Below are positions 18,873 through 26,833 of a DNA stretch of 64,000 bases, piece after piece. The position numbers and the translations under genes were made by a program. Origin of the DNA: Roseicitreum antarcticum (GTDB taxonomy: Bacteria > Pseudomonadota > Alphaproteobacteria > Rhodobacterales > Rhodobacteraceae); contig NZ_CP061500.1 in NCBI RefSeq assembly GCF_014681765.1, forward strand, positions 62,001 through 126,000, in the 5' to 3' direction. Position 1 is the first letter of the stretch. Every line of letters begins with the position of its first letter. Below the pieces are notes generated by a model. The model saw only the letters and a list, made by a program, of their open reading frames with translations. It made no database searches and was not told the origin of the DNA.

Positions 18873-18895
18873 AAATCGGCCTCCGGGGCCGATTT
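18873..18895. terminator. Hairpin, possible bidirectional terminator
   Basis: Stem AAATCGGCC / GGCCGATTT with a 5-base loop. The A and T ends could act as U tracts in both directions. It could instead be part of oriT. Confidence 0.4.
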
Positions 18896-18919
18896 CACGT
18901 CTTCTGTCAAATGCAGCGC

Positions 18920-19186
18920 GCATCGCGCTCAATGCATTTCGTTCCGCGTCTTTTGCATCGCGCATCACGCCCGTTGCAGGACGTTTCGCGCACCCCGCAT
19001 CGCGTCTTCTGGCAAAAGGCAAGCGCCCAATGCACCGCGCATTGTGCAGCGTGTCCGATGGACCGCGTCTCGTGCCTTCCGTATCCCGTCTTGCGCAATG
19101 CGCCTTTCGCCTAATGCCGAATGGAGCGTGTTTTCGGGACGCTGCAGATCGCAATCTGCAGCGCGTCGCGTGGCCTGCGCATCGCG
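18920..19186 (+). repeat. Degenerate GC-rich repeat field with GCATCGCG octamers
   Basis: GCATCGCG occurs at 18920, 18955, 18997 and 19179, within a field of related words such as GCGTCTTCTG and GCGCAT. The spacing is irregular, so these are iteron-like rather than a strict tandem array. They may bind the MobC-like or VirC proteins. Confidence 0.5.
19140..19163. repeat. 10-bp stem hairpin
   Basis: CGCTGCAGAT, loop CGCA, ATCTGCAGCG: a perfect 10-bp stem upstream of the virC1-like gene. Confidence 0.6.
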
Positions 19187-19276
19187 TCATCTGCTTGACG
19201 CGCCTCGCTCTACCGAATAGCGACATTCAGGTGTCTTTGTCTCATTTCACTATTTTTGTTAGAGGGAGCCAACATC

Positions 19277-19996
19277 ATGCCAAACGACAATCTCGTGGTG
19301 ATTGCTGTGATGGCCCGGAAGGGCGGGAGTGGAAAAACCACCGTGTCCCGCGCCCTGATCAGCGCTGCCGTGGCTGCCGGTCGCCGGGTGCTGCTGATCG
19401 ACACGGACAGCACTGGTGTGCTGGGTGCCTGGCATCAGCGAGCTGAGGCAACGGGGTTTGGGTCGCCACTCTTGCAGTCAGCTTCGGTCGAGAGTGTCGC
19501 GGCTGTCGATCGGAAGATCGAGCAGGTCTATGTGGCGGACTCCGCCGACTTCGTCTTCGTCGACACGGCCGGTGTCGGGGCCGAGTGGTCGGATGGCATC
19601 GCTGTACTCGCCGATCACATCGTCACGCCGGTCATGCTCTCAACCTCGGATCTCGATGTGGGCGCGCAAACCGCCGACTGGTTCGAGAAGCTGAAATCGC
19701 GCGTCGACGATCCCTCAAGCCTGCCACGCCATCATGTCGTCCTCAACATGGTCGACCCAAAGACCACCCGCGCCGATGCCACGCTGATCGAGGCGGCAGT
19801 TGCGCGGTTTCCGGTGATCGAGACGGTGATGATGCGCCGCAATGCCTACAAGGAAATGGATGAGAAGGGCCTACTTCATGCCGTGGCCTTGCAAAAGCAG
19901 AGGGACCCAAACCCGTTGATGCGCCCGCATGTACGCCACGTCGTCGAGGCGTTGGAAGAGGCCACTGACATTTTGAATAACATCTTGGCGGCGTGA
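19277..19996 (+). CDS. virC1: VirC1-like ParA-family ATPase
   Basis: A 239-residue P-loop ATPase with deviant Walker A ARKGGSGKTT near residue 15, Walker A' (LLIDTDSTG) and Walker B-like FVFVDTAG. It resembles VirC1, the ParA-like protein that gathers relaxosomes at the T4SS at the cell pole. The ATG at 19277 follows AGAGGGAGCC, so the upstream frame start is not used. It is followed 10 bases later by a VirC2-like gene and faces the mob operon across oriT, the same layout as virC and virD in Agrobacterium. A plasmid-partition ParA is an alternative, but no parB follows. Confidence 0.85.
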   Translation: MPNDNLVVIAVMARKGGSGKTTVSRALISAAVAAGRRVLLIDTDSTGVLGAWHQRAEATGFGSPLLQSASVESVAAVDRKIEQVYVADSADFVFVDTAGVGAEWSDGIAVLADHIVTPVMLSTSDLDVGAQTADWFEKLKSRVDDPSSLPRHHVVLNMVDPKTTRADATLIEAAVARFPVIETVMMRRNAYKEMDEKGLLHAVALQKQRDPNPLMRPHVRHVVEALEEATDILNNILAA

Positions 19997-20006
19997 GGGC
20001 AGACCA

Positions 20007-20663
20007 TTGCGTAAGAAGATACCAACCATCACCCGGCCCGATACAGCCTATTCAGCAACGCTGAGGCAAGACAGTGGAAAGAACCCGGTAGGAGAGGAAA
20101 TAGGGAGTACCGCGGCGCGTGTTCAAACCGCAAATGACGCCGTTACCACGGGGCGAGAATATCATTCCGATGCGGAGTCCGTTGATGCCAAGGATGAGCC
20201 GGGACGGGAGGTGGAGCGAGCAAAGGCGACCGACGGTCCACCGCTAGCTGCCAAAGGCTCCCCCCTTACACGAAAGATCGACATCCGGGTCAACGCGCTC
20301 GCAAGGCAGGAGGCGGCGCTTTTGGCTTGCGGCGTCGATCCTGCGCATGTGGTCCGCGCCGCCCTGCGTCGCGCGGTCAAGGGCTGGCAACTGGCTCCGG
20401 TCTTTGCGCCTCCCTCTGACGAGCGGCGCACCCGCAACATGCAATGGCAAGCCCGCACGTCGCTGGCCGTCTACACTGCTCATTTGCATGTTCTTCTCCG
20501 TGAGAATGATCCACTTGATGTGCTGAGCAAGTGGGCCCTGATCCGCGGCCAGGTCGAGCCGCGGATCTGGGCCGAAATTGACGCTCTGATCGAGGAACTC
20601 AAGGATTTTGCTGCAGCGCCGCATGACCCCGATAACGCTGAAACAACCGATATAGATAGATAA
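20007..20663 (+). CDS. virC2: VirC2-like ribbon-helix-helix protein
   Basis: A 218-residue protein with a disordered, acidic N-terminal 90 residues and a C-terminal domain that begins TRKIDIRVNALARQEAALLA and continues with a helix VVRAALRRAVKGW, matching the VirC2 RHH-type DNA-binding fold. The TTG start at 20007 is 10 bases after the virC1 stop. It should bind near oriT (overdrive-like) and boost transfer with VirC1. Confidence 0.7.
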   Translation: MRKKIPTITRPDTAYSATLRQDSGKNPVGEEIGSTAARVQTANDAVTTGREYHSDAESVDAKDEPGREVERAKATDGPPLAAKGSPLTRKIDIRVNALARQEAALLACGVDPAHVVRAALRRAVKGWQLAPVFAPPSDERRTRNMQWQARTSLAVYTAHLHVLLRENDPLDVLSKWALIRGQVEPRIWAEIDALIEELKDFAAAPHDPDNAETTDIDR

Positions 20664-20802
20664 CTCGCGTCGGACCGGTGAGTTTTCGCCGATCAAATCG
20701 GACTCATCTTGCAGTTGCAGAAACCTGCCCTTACTACCCCAGCAAGAATTTTTGCGGCCTCCGTATTCACAAGGAATGAGGTCCAAGGAAGAGGAACAGA
20801 TC

Positions 20803-21042
20803 ATGACCACAAAGCCCCGCCTCACCGGCGAACCGATCATGCGCATCCTCTGCAAGAAGACCGACAGCCTGGTGGGCTACCTCTACCAATGGGACAATGG
20901 CGATCTGCAACCGGCGTGGCTGAACGAGGCCATGGCGAAAGTCCGATATGAACCGATTGTTCGGGATATTGCGCCCAGCCCCCTTGACCAGCAAGAAGCA
21001 GGACAGAAGCCGCTTGATCCGCTACCGCTGGTGAATGCCTAG
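20803..21042 (+). CDS. Small protein, unknown
   Basis: A 79-residue protein. The ATG at 20803 follows AGGAAGAGGAACAGATC. It contains LTGEPIMRILCKKTDSLVGY and then WDNGDLQPAWL, with a Pro-rich tail. The start of the sequence reads like small plasmid or phage-related proteins. I do not recognise a family. It sits alone between virC2 and fic. Confidence 0.6.
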   Translation: MTTKPRLTGEPIMRILCKKTDSLVGYLYQWDNGDLQPAWLNEAMAKVRYEPIVRDIAPSPLDQQEAGQKPLDPLPLVNA

Positions 21043-21106
21043 CGTCATAGGTTGATTTCATCTGACATTGAGGTTGGCAGGCACATCCGTTGATCGATAG
21101 TATTGA

Positions 21107-21147
21107 CTTCTATGCATCACAAATGATCTTAATGTGAGCTATAGAAG
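21107..21147. promoter_or_regulatory. Inverted repeat in the fic promoter region
   Basis: CTTCTAT (21107-21113) and ATAGAAG (21141-21147) form a 7-bp inverted repeat around an AT-rich 27-base centre, with TTGACT at 21104 as a possible -35. It ends 15 bases before the fic start, so it may be an autoregulatory operator. Confidence 0.35.
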
Positions 21148-21162
21148 GGATGTCTATAACTC

Positions 21163-22269
21163 ATGGCCTGGAACTGGACACTGCCCGATTGGCCGGATTT
21201 CCGGTATGACGCCACCGTTCTGGAGCAGTTCGAGCGGAAGTTTCTGCTGTCGTCGGGCGAGATCGTCGGTGCCGTGTATCATGTCAGCCCATCAGAGCGC
21301 GAACAACTGCGCATCGAACTTCTGAGCGAAGAAGCGATGCAAACCAGTGCAATCGAGGGCGAAATCCTCGACCGGCTGAGCGTCCAGTCGTCTTTGCGCC
21401 GCCATATGGGGCTAGACCCTGACAGCTACCCCACCAAGCCGCGTGAGCAGGGCGTGGCGGAAATGATGGTGGACCTCTATTCGGGTTTTGCTGATCCGCT
21501 CGACCACGAGACGCTGTTTCGCTGGCACCGGATGCTCCTGTCACACGATCATCGGATGGAGGCCATTGGCGAGTACCGACAGCACACCGAGGCAATGCAA
21601 ATCGTCTCGGGACGCCTTGACCGCCCGACAATACATTTTGAAGCGCCTCCCTCAGTTCAGGTCGCGCCGGAGATGGAGCGCTACGTTGAATGGTTCAACA
21701 AGACCGGACCCGGCCGCGCAACGCCGCTCTCAGCCCTGACGCGTGCGGGGCTTGGCCACCTATACTTTGAGAGCATCCATCCTTTCGAGGATGGCAATGG
21801 CCGGTTGGGCCGCGCCGTGGCTGAAAAATCCCTGGCGCAGAACATTGGCCAACCGAGCCTCATAGCGCTTGCCTTCACCATCGAAAAAGAACGGAAGGCC
21901 TATTACGACCAACTCGAGTACCATCAGAAGACGCTGGACGTGACAGAGTGGCTCGTGTGGTTCGCCGAGATCGTCCTGAAAGCCCAGCAGGTCACGCTCG
22001 AGCGGGTCGGGTTCTTCATCAGCAAGGCGCACTTTTACGACCGGCACCGCGGTCAGTTTAACGAGCGCCAGGACAAAGCTATCGCGCGGATGTTTCGGGA
22101 AGGTCCCGCCGGGTTCAAAGGCGGGCTCAGCGCCGAGAATTACCTCAAGATCACCGGCACCTCGCGCGCGACCGCGACCCGGGACCTGCAGGACCTAGTC
22201 GAAAAGGGTGGGTTGAAACGAACTGGTGAGCGGCGGCACACGCGATACTGGTTAAACTTGGAGGTCTGA
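21163..22269 (+). CDS. Fic-family protein (AMPylase-type)
   Basis: A 368-residue Fic protein. The N-terminal part (DUF4172-like, residues about 1-90) carries TSAIEGE near residue 64, which matches the inhibitory S/TxxxE[G/N] motif of self-inhibited (class II) Fic enzymes. The core motif HPFEDGNGRLGRA (about residues 206-218) is complete, with catalytic His and ATP-binding Arg residues. The C-terminal 90 residues form a winged-helix-like region (LKITGTSRATATRDLQDLVE). It should transfer AMP to a target protein and may sense or repress through its HTH. It is directly upstream of the restriction operon but separated from it by palindromic operators. Confidence 0.92.
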   Translation: MAWNWTLPDWPDFRYDATVLEQFERKFLLSSGEIVGAVYHVSPSEREQLRIELLSEEAMQTSAIEGEILDRLSVQSSLRRHMGLDPDSYPTKPREQGVAEMMVDLYSGFADPLDHETLFRWHRMLLSHDHRMEAIGEYRQHTEAMQIVSGRLDRPTIHFEAPPSVQVAPEMERYVEWFNKTGPGRATPLSALTRAGLGHLYFESIHPFEDGNGRLGRAVAEKSLAQNIGQPSLIALAFTIEKERKAYYDQLEYHQKTLDVTEWLVWFAEIVLKAQQVTLERVGFFISKAHFYDRHRGQFNERQDKAIARMFREGPAGFKGGLSAENYLKITGTSRATATRDLQDLVEKGGLKRTGERRHTRYWLNLEV

Positions 22270-22370
22270 TCCGCGTCGTAACATTGGAAAGAACAACGCC
22301 AGCGGTCTGCGCAGTCAGTACTGCCAAGCTTCGTAGTGATGGACTGGCAATTCTAGCACTTTGATCTGTA

Positions 22371-22400
22371 TTTTTGCTGTAGGCCGGTCTACAGCAAAAA
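22371..22400. promoter_or_regulatory. Palindrome 1 before the restriction operon
   Basis: TTTTTGCTGTAG and CTACAGCAAAAA are perfect 12-bp arms around GCCGGT, and a T-rich run follows (ATTTTATTG). It can be both a terminator for fic and, through its core CTGTAG-N6-CTACAG, an operator copy related to the one at 22435. Confidence 0.6.
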
Positions 22401-22434
22401 TTTTATTGACGCTGCCGCTTCCAGGCCTTATGTG

Positions 22435-22452
22435 CTGTAGGACAGCCTACAG
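22435..22452. promoter_or_regulatory. Palindrome 2 before the restriction operon
   Basis: CTGTAG-GACAGC-CTACAG has the same core arms as 22377-22394. It ends 8 bases before the ATG of the half-size hsdS, so a protein bound here would block translation start or transcription of the operon. Confidence 0.6.
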
Positions 22453-22460
22453 AGATCAAA

Positions 22461-23066
22461 ATGCTACTTGCAGATACTTGCACCATTCACAGCGGATACA
22501 CAGCCCGGGGCCGACTCGAAGCCACCGAGGCCGGCGGCGTTCTCGCAATTCAACTGCGCGACATTTCTCCCGAGGGGGTCATCAACCCAGAACGCCTTAC
22601 GCGCGTACAATTGGAGGGCTTGGCTGACCGCTACTTCGTGCGGGCAGGCGACGTTGTGTTTCGGTCGCGGGGAGAGCGAAACACAGCGTCCGTTCTAGAC
22701 AAACGGCTGCAGGAGCGTGCGCTTGCAGTTTTGCCATTGCTTGTGCTGCGCCCGAAACATGATGTCGTGATACCGGAGTATTTGGCCTGGGCCATCAATC
22801 AGCCGCCTGCACAACGCCACTTTGATGTAGCGGCGCGCGGCACAAACATCCGGATGATCCCCAGATCCAGCCTCGACGACCTGAAACTTGAGATCCCTGA
22901 CATTGAGACCCAAGGAAAGATTGTTGCGATTGATGCTCTTGCTGAACAGGAGCGCGCGCTAGCCCTGCTCGTCGCCGAGACTCGCAGAAAGATGATGAGC
23001 CTGATCCTCGTCGAGCGAGCGAACAGGCTGCGCCCCAAAACACGGCAGGAAAGGACGTCGAAATGA
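22461..23066 (+). CDS. Half-size type I specificity subunit (HsdS-like)
   Basis: A 201-residue protein with one target-recognition domain: LRDISPEGVINPERLTR, FVRAGDVVFRSRGERNTAS, LLVLRPKH and the closing RGTNIRMIPRSSLDDLKLEI, then a helix (LDALAEQERALALLVAETRR-like) typical of the HsdS spacer. Complete HsdS proteins have two such units and about 400 residues; the one at 25604 is complete. It overlaps hsdM by four bases (ATGA). It may work as a homodimer or give the methylase a second specificity. Confidence 0.85.
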   Translation: MLLADTCTIHSGYTARGRLEATEAGGVLAIQLRDISPEGVINPERLTRVQLEGLADRYFVRAGDVVFRSRGERNTASVLDKRLQERALAVLPLLVLRPKHDVVIPEYLAWAINQPPAQRHFDVAARGTNIRMIPRSSLDDLKLEIPDIETQGKIVAIDALAEQERALALLVAETRRKMMSLILVERANRLRPKTRQERTSK

Positions 23067-24580
23067 CCGACCAACTCACACAGCAACAGGTCAACCAGAC
23101 GGCTTGGGCCGCTTGCGACACCTTCCGAGGCGTCGTCGATGCCGGACAGTACAAGGACTACATCCTGGTGATGTTGTTCCTGAAATACATCTCTGACCAC
23201 TGGAACGACCACCTCGAAACCTATCGCAACCAGTATGGCGGCGATGAAGCGCGGATCCGGCGTCGACTTGAGCGCGAGCGCTTTGTTCTTCCGGAGGGCG
23301 CCAGCTTCTACGATCTCTATGAAGCGCGTAATGAGGCCAATATCGGGGAGCGGATCAATATCGCGTTGGAGAGGATCGAAGATGCGAACCGCGCCAAGCT
23401 TGAAGGTGTGTTCCGCAACATCGACTTCAACTCCGAGGCCAATCTCGGGCGCGTCAAAGACCGAAATCGCCGCCTTAAGAACGTGCTGGAGGATTTCGCC
23501 AAGCCTGCACTCGACCTACGCCCCAGCCGCGTGACAGAAGACATCATCGGCGAGTGTTATATCTACCTCATCTCGCGTTTTGCGTCTGACGCGGGCAAGA
23601 AAGCTGGCGAGTTCTACACGCCGTCTGCTGTCTCTCGTCTGTTGGCGAAGTTGGCTGCCCCCAAGGTCGGCGACACCATCTGCGACCCGGCCTGCGGGTC
23701 CGGTTCGCTGCTGATCTGTGCGGCAGAGGAGGTCGGCTCCGAGAACTTCGCCCTCTACGGCCAGGAAGTGAACGGCGCGACATGGGCGTTGGCACGTATG
23801 AACATGTTTCTGCATGCCAAGGACGCTGCACGCATCGAATGGTGCGACACCCTCAACAGTCCTGCGCTGGTTGAGGCCGATCACCTTATGAAATTCGATG
23901 TGGTTGTGGCGAACCCGCCATTCTCCCTCGACAAATGGGGGGCAGAGGACGCGGCAAGCGATCAGTTCAAGCGGTACTGGCGCGGCATCCCGCCGAAGTC
24001 CAAGGGCGACTATGGCTTTATCACCCACATGATCGAGATCGCCAAGCGTCAGAGCGGCCGTGTGGCCGTCATCGTTCCGCATGGTGTTCTGTTCCGGGGC
24101 GGGGCCGAGGGGCGGATCCGGCGGGCGCTGATCGAAGAGAACCTGCTCGACGCGGTCGTTGGCCTTCCTGCCAACCTCTTCACCACCACTGGCATCCCGG
24201 TCGCAATCCTGATCTTCGACCGTTCCCGCGAACAGGGCGGCGCGAATGAAACCCGGCGCGATGTTCTGTTTATCGACGCCAGCAAGGAATTCACGCCCAG
24301 CAAGACGCAGAACGTGATGGACGAGGCGCATGTCAACAAGGTGTTGGAGACCTATACCACCCGTGCCGAGGTCGACAAATACTCGCATCGCGCCAGCATG
24401 GAAGAGATCGCCGAGAACGACTTTAACCTGAATATTCCCCGCTACGTCGATACCTTTGAGCCAGAGGAAGAAATCGACGTTGCCGCTCTGCAAAAACAGA
24501 TCACCAATATCGAGGCAGAGCTGATCGAGGTCCGCGGGCGCATGGCTGGCTACCTGAAGGAGCTTGGCGTCGATGTCTGA
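23063..24580 (+). CDS. hsdM: Type I restriction-modification methylase HsdM
   Basis: A 505-residue N6-adenine methyltransferase. The N-terminal HsdM_N helical domain (residues about 5-140) precedes SAM motif I CDPACGSGSLLI (about residue 207) and motif IV VVANPPFSLDKWG (about residue 281), with GEFYTPSAVSRLLAKL before motif I. It is coupled to the upstream half hsdS and overlaps the next gene by eight bases. It should protect host DNA with HsdS and form the restriction complex with HsdR. Confidence 0.96.
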   Translation: MTDQLTQQQVNQTAWAACDTFRGVVDAGQYKDYILVMLFLKYISDHWNDHLETYRNQYGGDEARIRRRLERERFVLPEGASFYDLYEARNEANIGERINIALERIEDANRAKLEGVFRNIDFNSEANLGRVKDRNRRLKNVLEDFAKPALDLRPSRVTEDIIGECYIYLISRFASDAGKKAGEFYTPSAVSRLLAKLAAPKVGDTICDPACGSGSLLICAAEEVGSENFALYGQEVNGATWALARMNMFLHAKDAARIEWCDTLNSPALVEADHLMKFDVVVANPPFSLDKWGAEDAASDQFKRYWRGIPPKSKGDYGFITHMIEIAKRQSGRVAVIVPHGVLFRGGAEGRIRRALIEENLLDAVVGLPANLFTTTGIPVAILIFDRSREQGGANETRRDVLFIDASKEFTPSKTQNVMDEAHVNKVLETYTTRAEVDKYSHRASMEEIAENDFNLNIPRYVDTFEPEEEIDVAALQKQITNIEAELIEVRGRMAGYLKELGVDV

Positions 24581-25607
24581 TGGCGAAATCATCCTTTACA
24601 GCACCGAGGACGGCGCGGCTGAGATCCAGCTGCGCGCCGTTGACGGCACCGTCTGGCTCAGCCAGATCGAGATCGCCGAACTGTTCCAGACCTCCAAGCA
24701 AAACGTCAGCCTGCATATCCGCAAAATTCTGGCCGAGGGCGAGTTGGACCCCGAGTCAACTGTCAAGGAATACTTGACAGTTCAAACCGAGGGCCCCCGT
24801 CAGGTGAAGCGGTCTGTCACCCTCTACCGGCTCGAGATGATCCTCGCCGTGGGATACCGGGTGCGCAGCCCGCGTGGCGTGCAGTTCCGCCGCTGGGCGA
24901 CATCTGCGCTGAAGGAATTCCTCGTCAAGGGCTTCGTCATGAATGACGAACGCCTGAAGGATCCCAAGTGGGACTACTTCGACGAGCTTCTGGAACGCAT
25001 CCGCGACATTCGGGCGTCCGAGGCGCGGTTCTACCAGAAGGTGCGCGACATCCTGGCGCTGAGCGAGGATTACGATGCGCAGTCGTCGGCCGTTCCGACC
25101 TTTTACGCCACGATCCAGAACAAGATGCTTTACGCCGTTACCAGCCACACGGCGGGCGAGTTGATCCGCGCGTGGGCTGATGCAGACAAGCCCAACATGG
25201 GCCTGACCACCTGGAAGGATGCCGGCAAGGGTCGCGCACTGCGCAAGGCGGATGTCGGCACCGCCAAAAACTATCTGGGCGAGGCGGAGATCAAGGAACT
25301 GAACCTGATCGTTGAAACCTTCCTGAACACCGCCGAGCTGCGCGCAAGCCGCCGCCAGACCATGCGGCTGGCCGATTGGGACGGTGTGCTGGATACCTTT
25401 CTGACCAGCAACGAACTGCCCCGGTTGCAAAGCGCGGGGTCAGTGTCGGCCAAACAGGCCGAACGCATCGCGCATGGCCGCTATGCCGCCTTCGACAAGG
25501 CACGCAAGGCCACGCAGGCGCTTGCGGCCAGCGAGACCGATGAACTGGACGAGTTGAAGCGGATCGCCGATGGCGCGAAAGGGCGGAAGAAGGGGGAGGG
25601 AATATGA
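24573..25607 (+). CDS. rhuM: RhuM-family protein
   Basis: A 344-residue protein starting at ATG 24573 (MSDGEIILYSTEDG). The N-terminal half has the RhuM signature: VWLSQIEIAELFQTSKQNVS, SVTLYRLEMILAVGYRVRS and FRRWATSALKEFLVKGF, an HTH-type DNA-binding fold. The C-terminal half resembles a Fic/Doc-associated virulence-RhuM helical region. RhuM genes are often found inside type I restriction operons. The role is not established; a regulator or toxin-like effector are both possible. It overlaps hsdM and hsdS on both sides, so it is expressed with them. Confidence 0.85.
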   Translation: MSDGEIILYSTEDGAAEIQLRAVDGTVWLSQIEIAELFQTSKQNVSLHIRKILAEGELDPESTVKEYLTVQTEGPRQVKRSVTLYRLEMILAVGYRVRSPRGVQFRRWATSALKEFLVKGFVMNDERLKDPKWDYFDELLERIRDIRASEARFYQKVRDILALSEDYDAQSSAVPTFYATIQNKMLYAVTSHTAGELIRAWADADKPNMGLTTWKDAGKGRALRKADVGTAKNYLGEAEIKELNLIVETFLNTAELRASRRQTMRLADWDGVLDTFLTSNELPRLQSAGSVSAKQAERIAHGRYAAFDKARKATQALAASETDELDELKRIADGAKGRKKGEGI

Positions 25608-26833
25608 AGACCCCTGCAAATTGGCAAAGCGTCTTGATGCACAGAATTGCCGATGTTCGGTCGGGCCTCTCAAAGAGCTCGAACCGTGAGGGGCAAAGTG
25701 TCAAAAAGCCATATATGCGAGTGGCTAACGTTCAAGATGGCTTTATCGACCTTTCCGAAGTTCAGGAAATTGATGTCCCCATAAATCAGGTTGCCCGCTT
25801 TACATTGATGCCGGGTGATATTCTCCTAATCGAAGGCAACGGTAATCCAGAGAACCTTGGTCGCGGATGTATCTGGGGAGGCCAAATTCCTGACTGCGTG
25901 CATCAGAACCATGTGTTTGCAGTAAGAACATTGAAAGATGCCAAATTATTGCCCGACTTCTTGATGCTTCAACTCCAGTCCCGCAGGGGTCGAAACTACC
26001 TTCTTTCGTGCGCAAAAAGCTCTACGGGTCTTGCCACCCTCAATGCAAGCCAGTTAAACCAATTCCCGGTTCATCTCCCCCCACTCCCCGAACAGCGCAA
26101 GATCGCCGAAATCCTGCGGACATGGGACGAGGCTATCGAAAAGCTGACCGCGCTGCGCAGCGCGAACTTGTCCCGCCGCATCTGGATGCGCTCTCACCTG
26201 TTCACAGGCCGCATACGGCTGCCCGGCCATACCGGCGCGTGGCGCGAGGTAACCTTGGGCAAGGTCCTGACCGAACACGGGCTGAATGGCGCTGGCGCGG
26301 AAGAGGTGTTCTCGGTCTCGGTCCACAAGGGACTGATCAACCAGATCGAGCATCTTGGCCGGTCCTTCGCCGCCGCCGACACGGGCCATTATAACCGCGT
26401 CCTGCCCGGCGATATCGTCTATACCAAAAGCCCGACAGGTGAGTTTCCGCTTGGCATCATCAAGCAAAGCAAGATCGCGCAAGAGGTCATCGTCTCGCCG
26501 CTCTACGGGGTGTTCACACCCGCGACCCACGCGCTTGGCGTGATCCTGGATGCGCTGTTCGAATCCCCCATCGCAGTGCGCAACTACCTGCACCCGCTGG
26601 TGCAGAAGGGTGCCAAGAACACCATCGCCATCACCAACCGCCGCTTCCTTGAAGGCAAACTGCGCCTGCCGATGGACCCCGCCGAACAAGCCGCAATCGC
26701 CGAGGTCGCAATAACAACGCAGGCGGAACTGGCCTGCATCGACGCCGAAATCGACGCCCTGACCCGCCAGAAGCGCGGCCTGATGCAAAAGCTGCTGACG
26801 GGTGAATGGCGTGTGAAGGTGGAGACAAACTGA
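25604..26833 (+). CDS. hsdS: Type I specificity subunit HsdS, full length
   Basis: A 409-residue protein with two target-recognition domains (about residues 10-150 and 205-360), each followed by a helical spacer: LPPLPEQRKIAEILRTWDEA marks the first. The second spacer ends LTRQKRGLMQKLLTGEWRVK, a normal HsdS terminus. The first 100 codons use less GC-rich wording than the rest, as expected for a horizontally exchanged recognition domain. It starts inside the end of rhuM (ATGA). Confidence 0.93.
   Translation: MKTPANWQSVLMHRIADVRSGLSKSSNREGQSVKKPYMRVANVQDGFIDLSEVQEIDVPINQVARFTLMPGDILLIEGNGNPENLGRGCIWGGQIPDCVHQNHVFAVRTLKDAKLLPDFLMLQLQSRRGRNYLLSCAKSSTGLATLNASQLNQFPVHLPPLPEQRKIAEILRTWDEAIEKLTALRSANLSRRIWMRSHLFTGRIRLPGHTGAWREVTLGKVLTEHGLNGAGAEEVFSVSVHKGLINQIEHLGRSFAAADTGHYNRVLPGDIVYTKSPTGEFPLGIIKQSKIAQEVIVSPLYGVFTPATHALGVILDALFESPIAVRNYLHPLVQKGAKNTIAITNRRFLEGKLRLPMDPAEQAAIAEVAITTQAELACIDAEIDALTRQKRGLMQKLLTGEWRVKVETN

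Larger units (their letters stand above)
18777..19276. other. Probable oriT and shared control region
   Basis: This 500-bp gene-free region separates the divergent mobC and virC1-like genes. It holds a nested inverted repeat (18810-18862), a hairpin (18873-18895), four GCATCGCG octamers (18920, 18955, 18997, 19179) in a degenerate GC-rich repeat field, and a second hairpin (19140-19163). Position between mobilisation operons and this density of structure suggest oriT plus regulator sites. Confidence 0.65.

Noticed and set aside
18920-19186. Possible CRISPR array
   Set aside because: The octamers are too short and too irregularly spaced, and there are no repeats of 24 bases or more and no cas genes.
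18792-19226. Open frames rich in Arg, Cys and Ala on both strands of the oriT region
   Set aside because: They come from the repeated GC-rich words; the protein text is repetitive and not protein-like.
19277-20663. Plasmid partition parAB
   Set aside because: The second protein is VirC2-like and not ParB, and the pair faces the mobilisation operon; VirC1/VirC2 explains it better.
23516-24592. 358-codon open frame on the minus strand
   Set aside because: Antisense of hsdM; no domain text.
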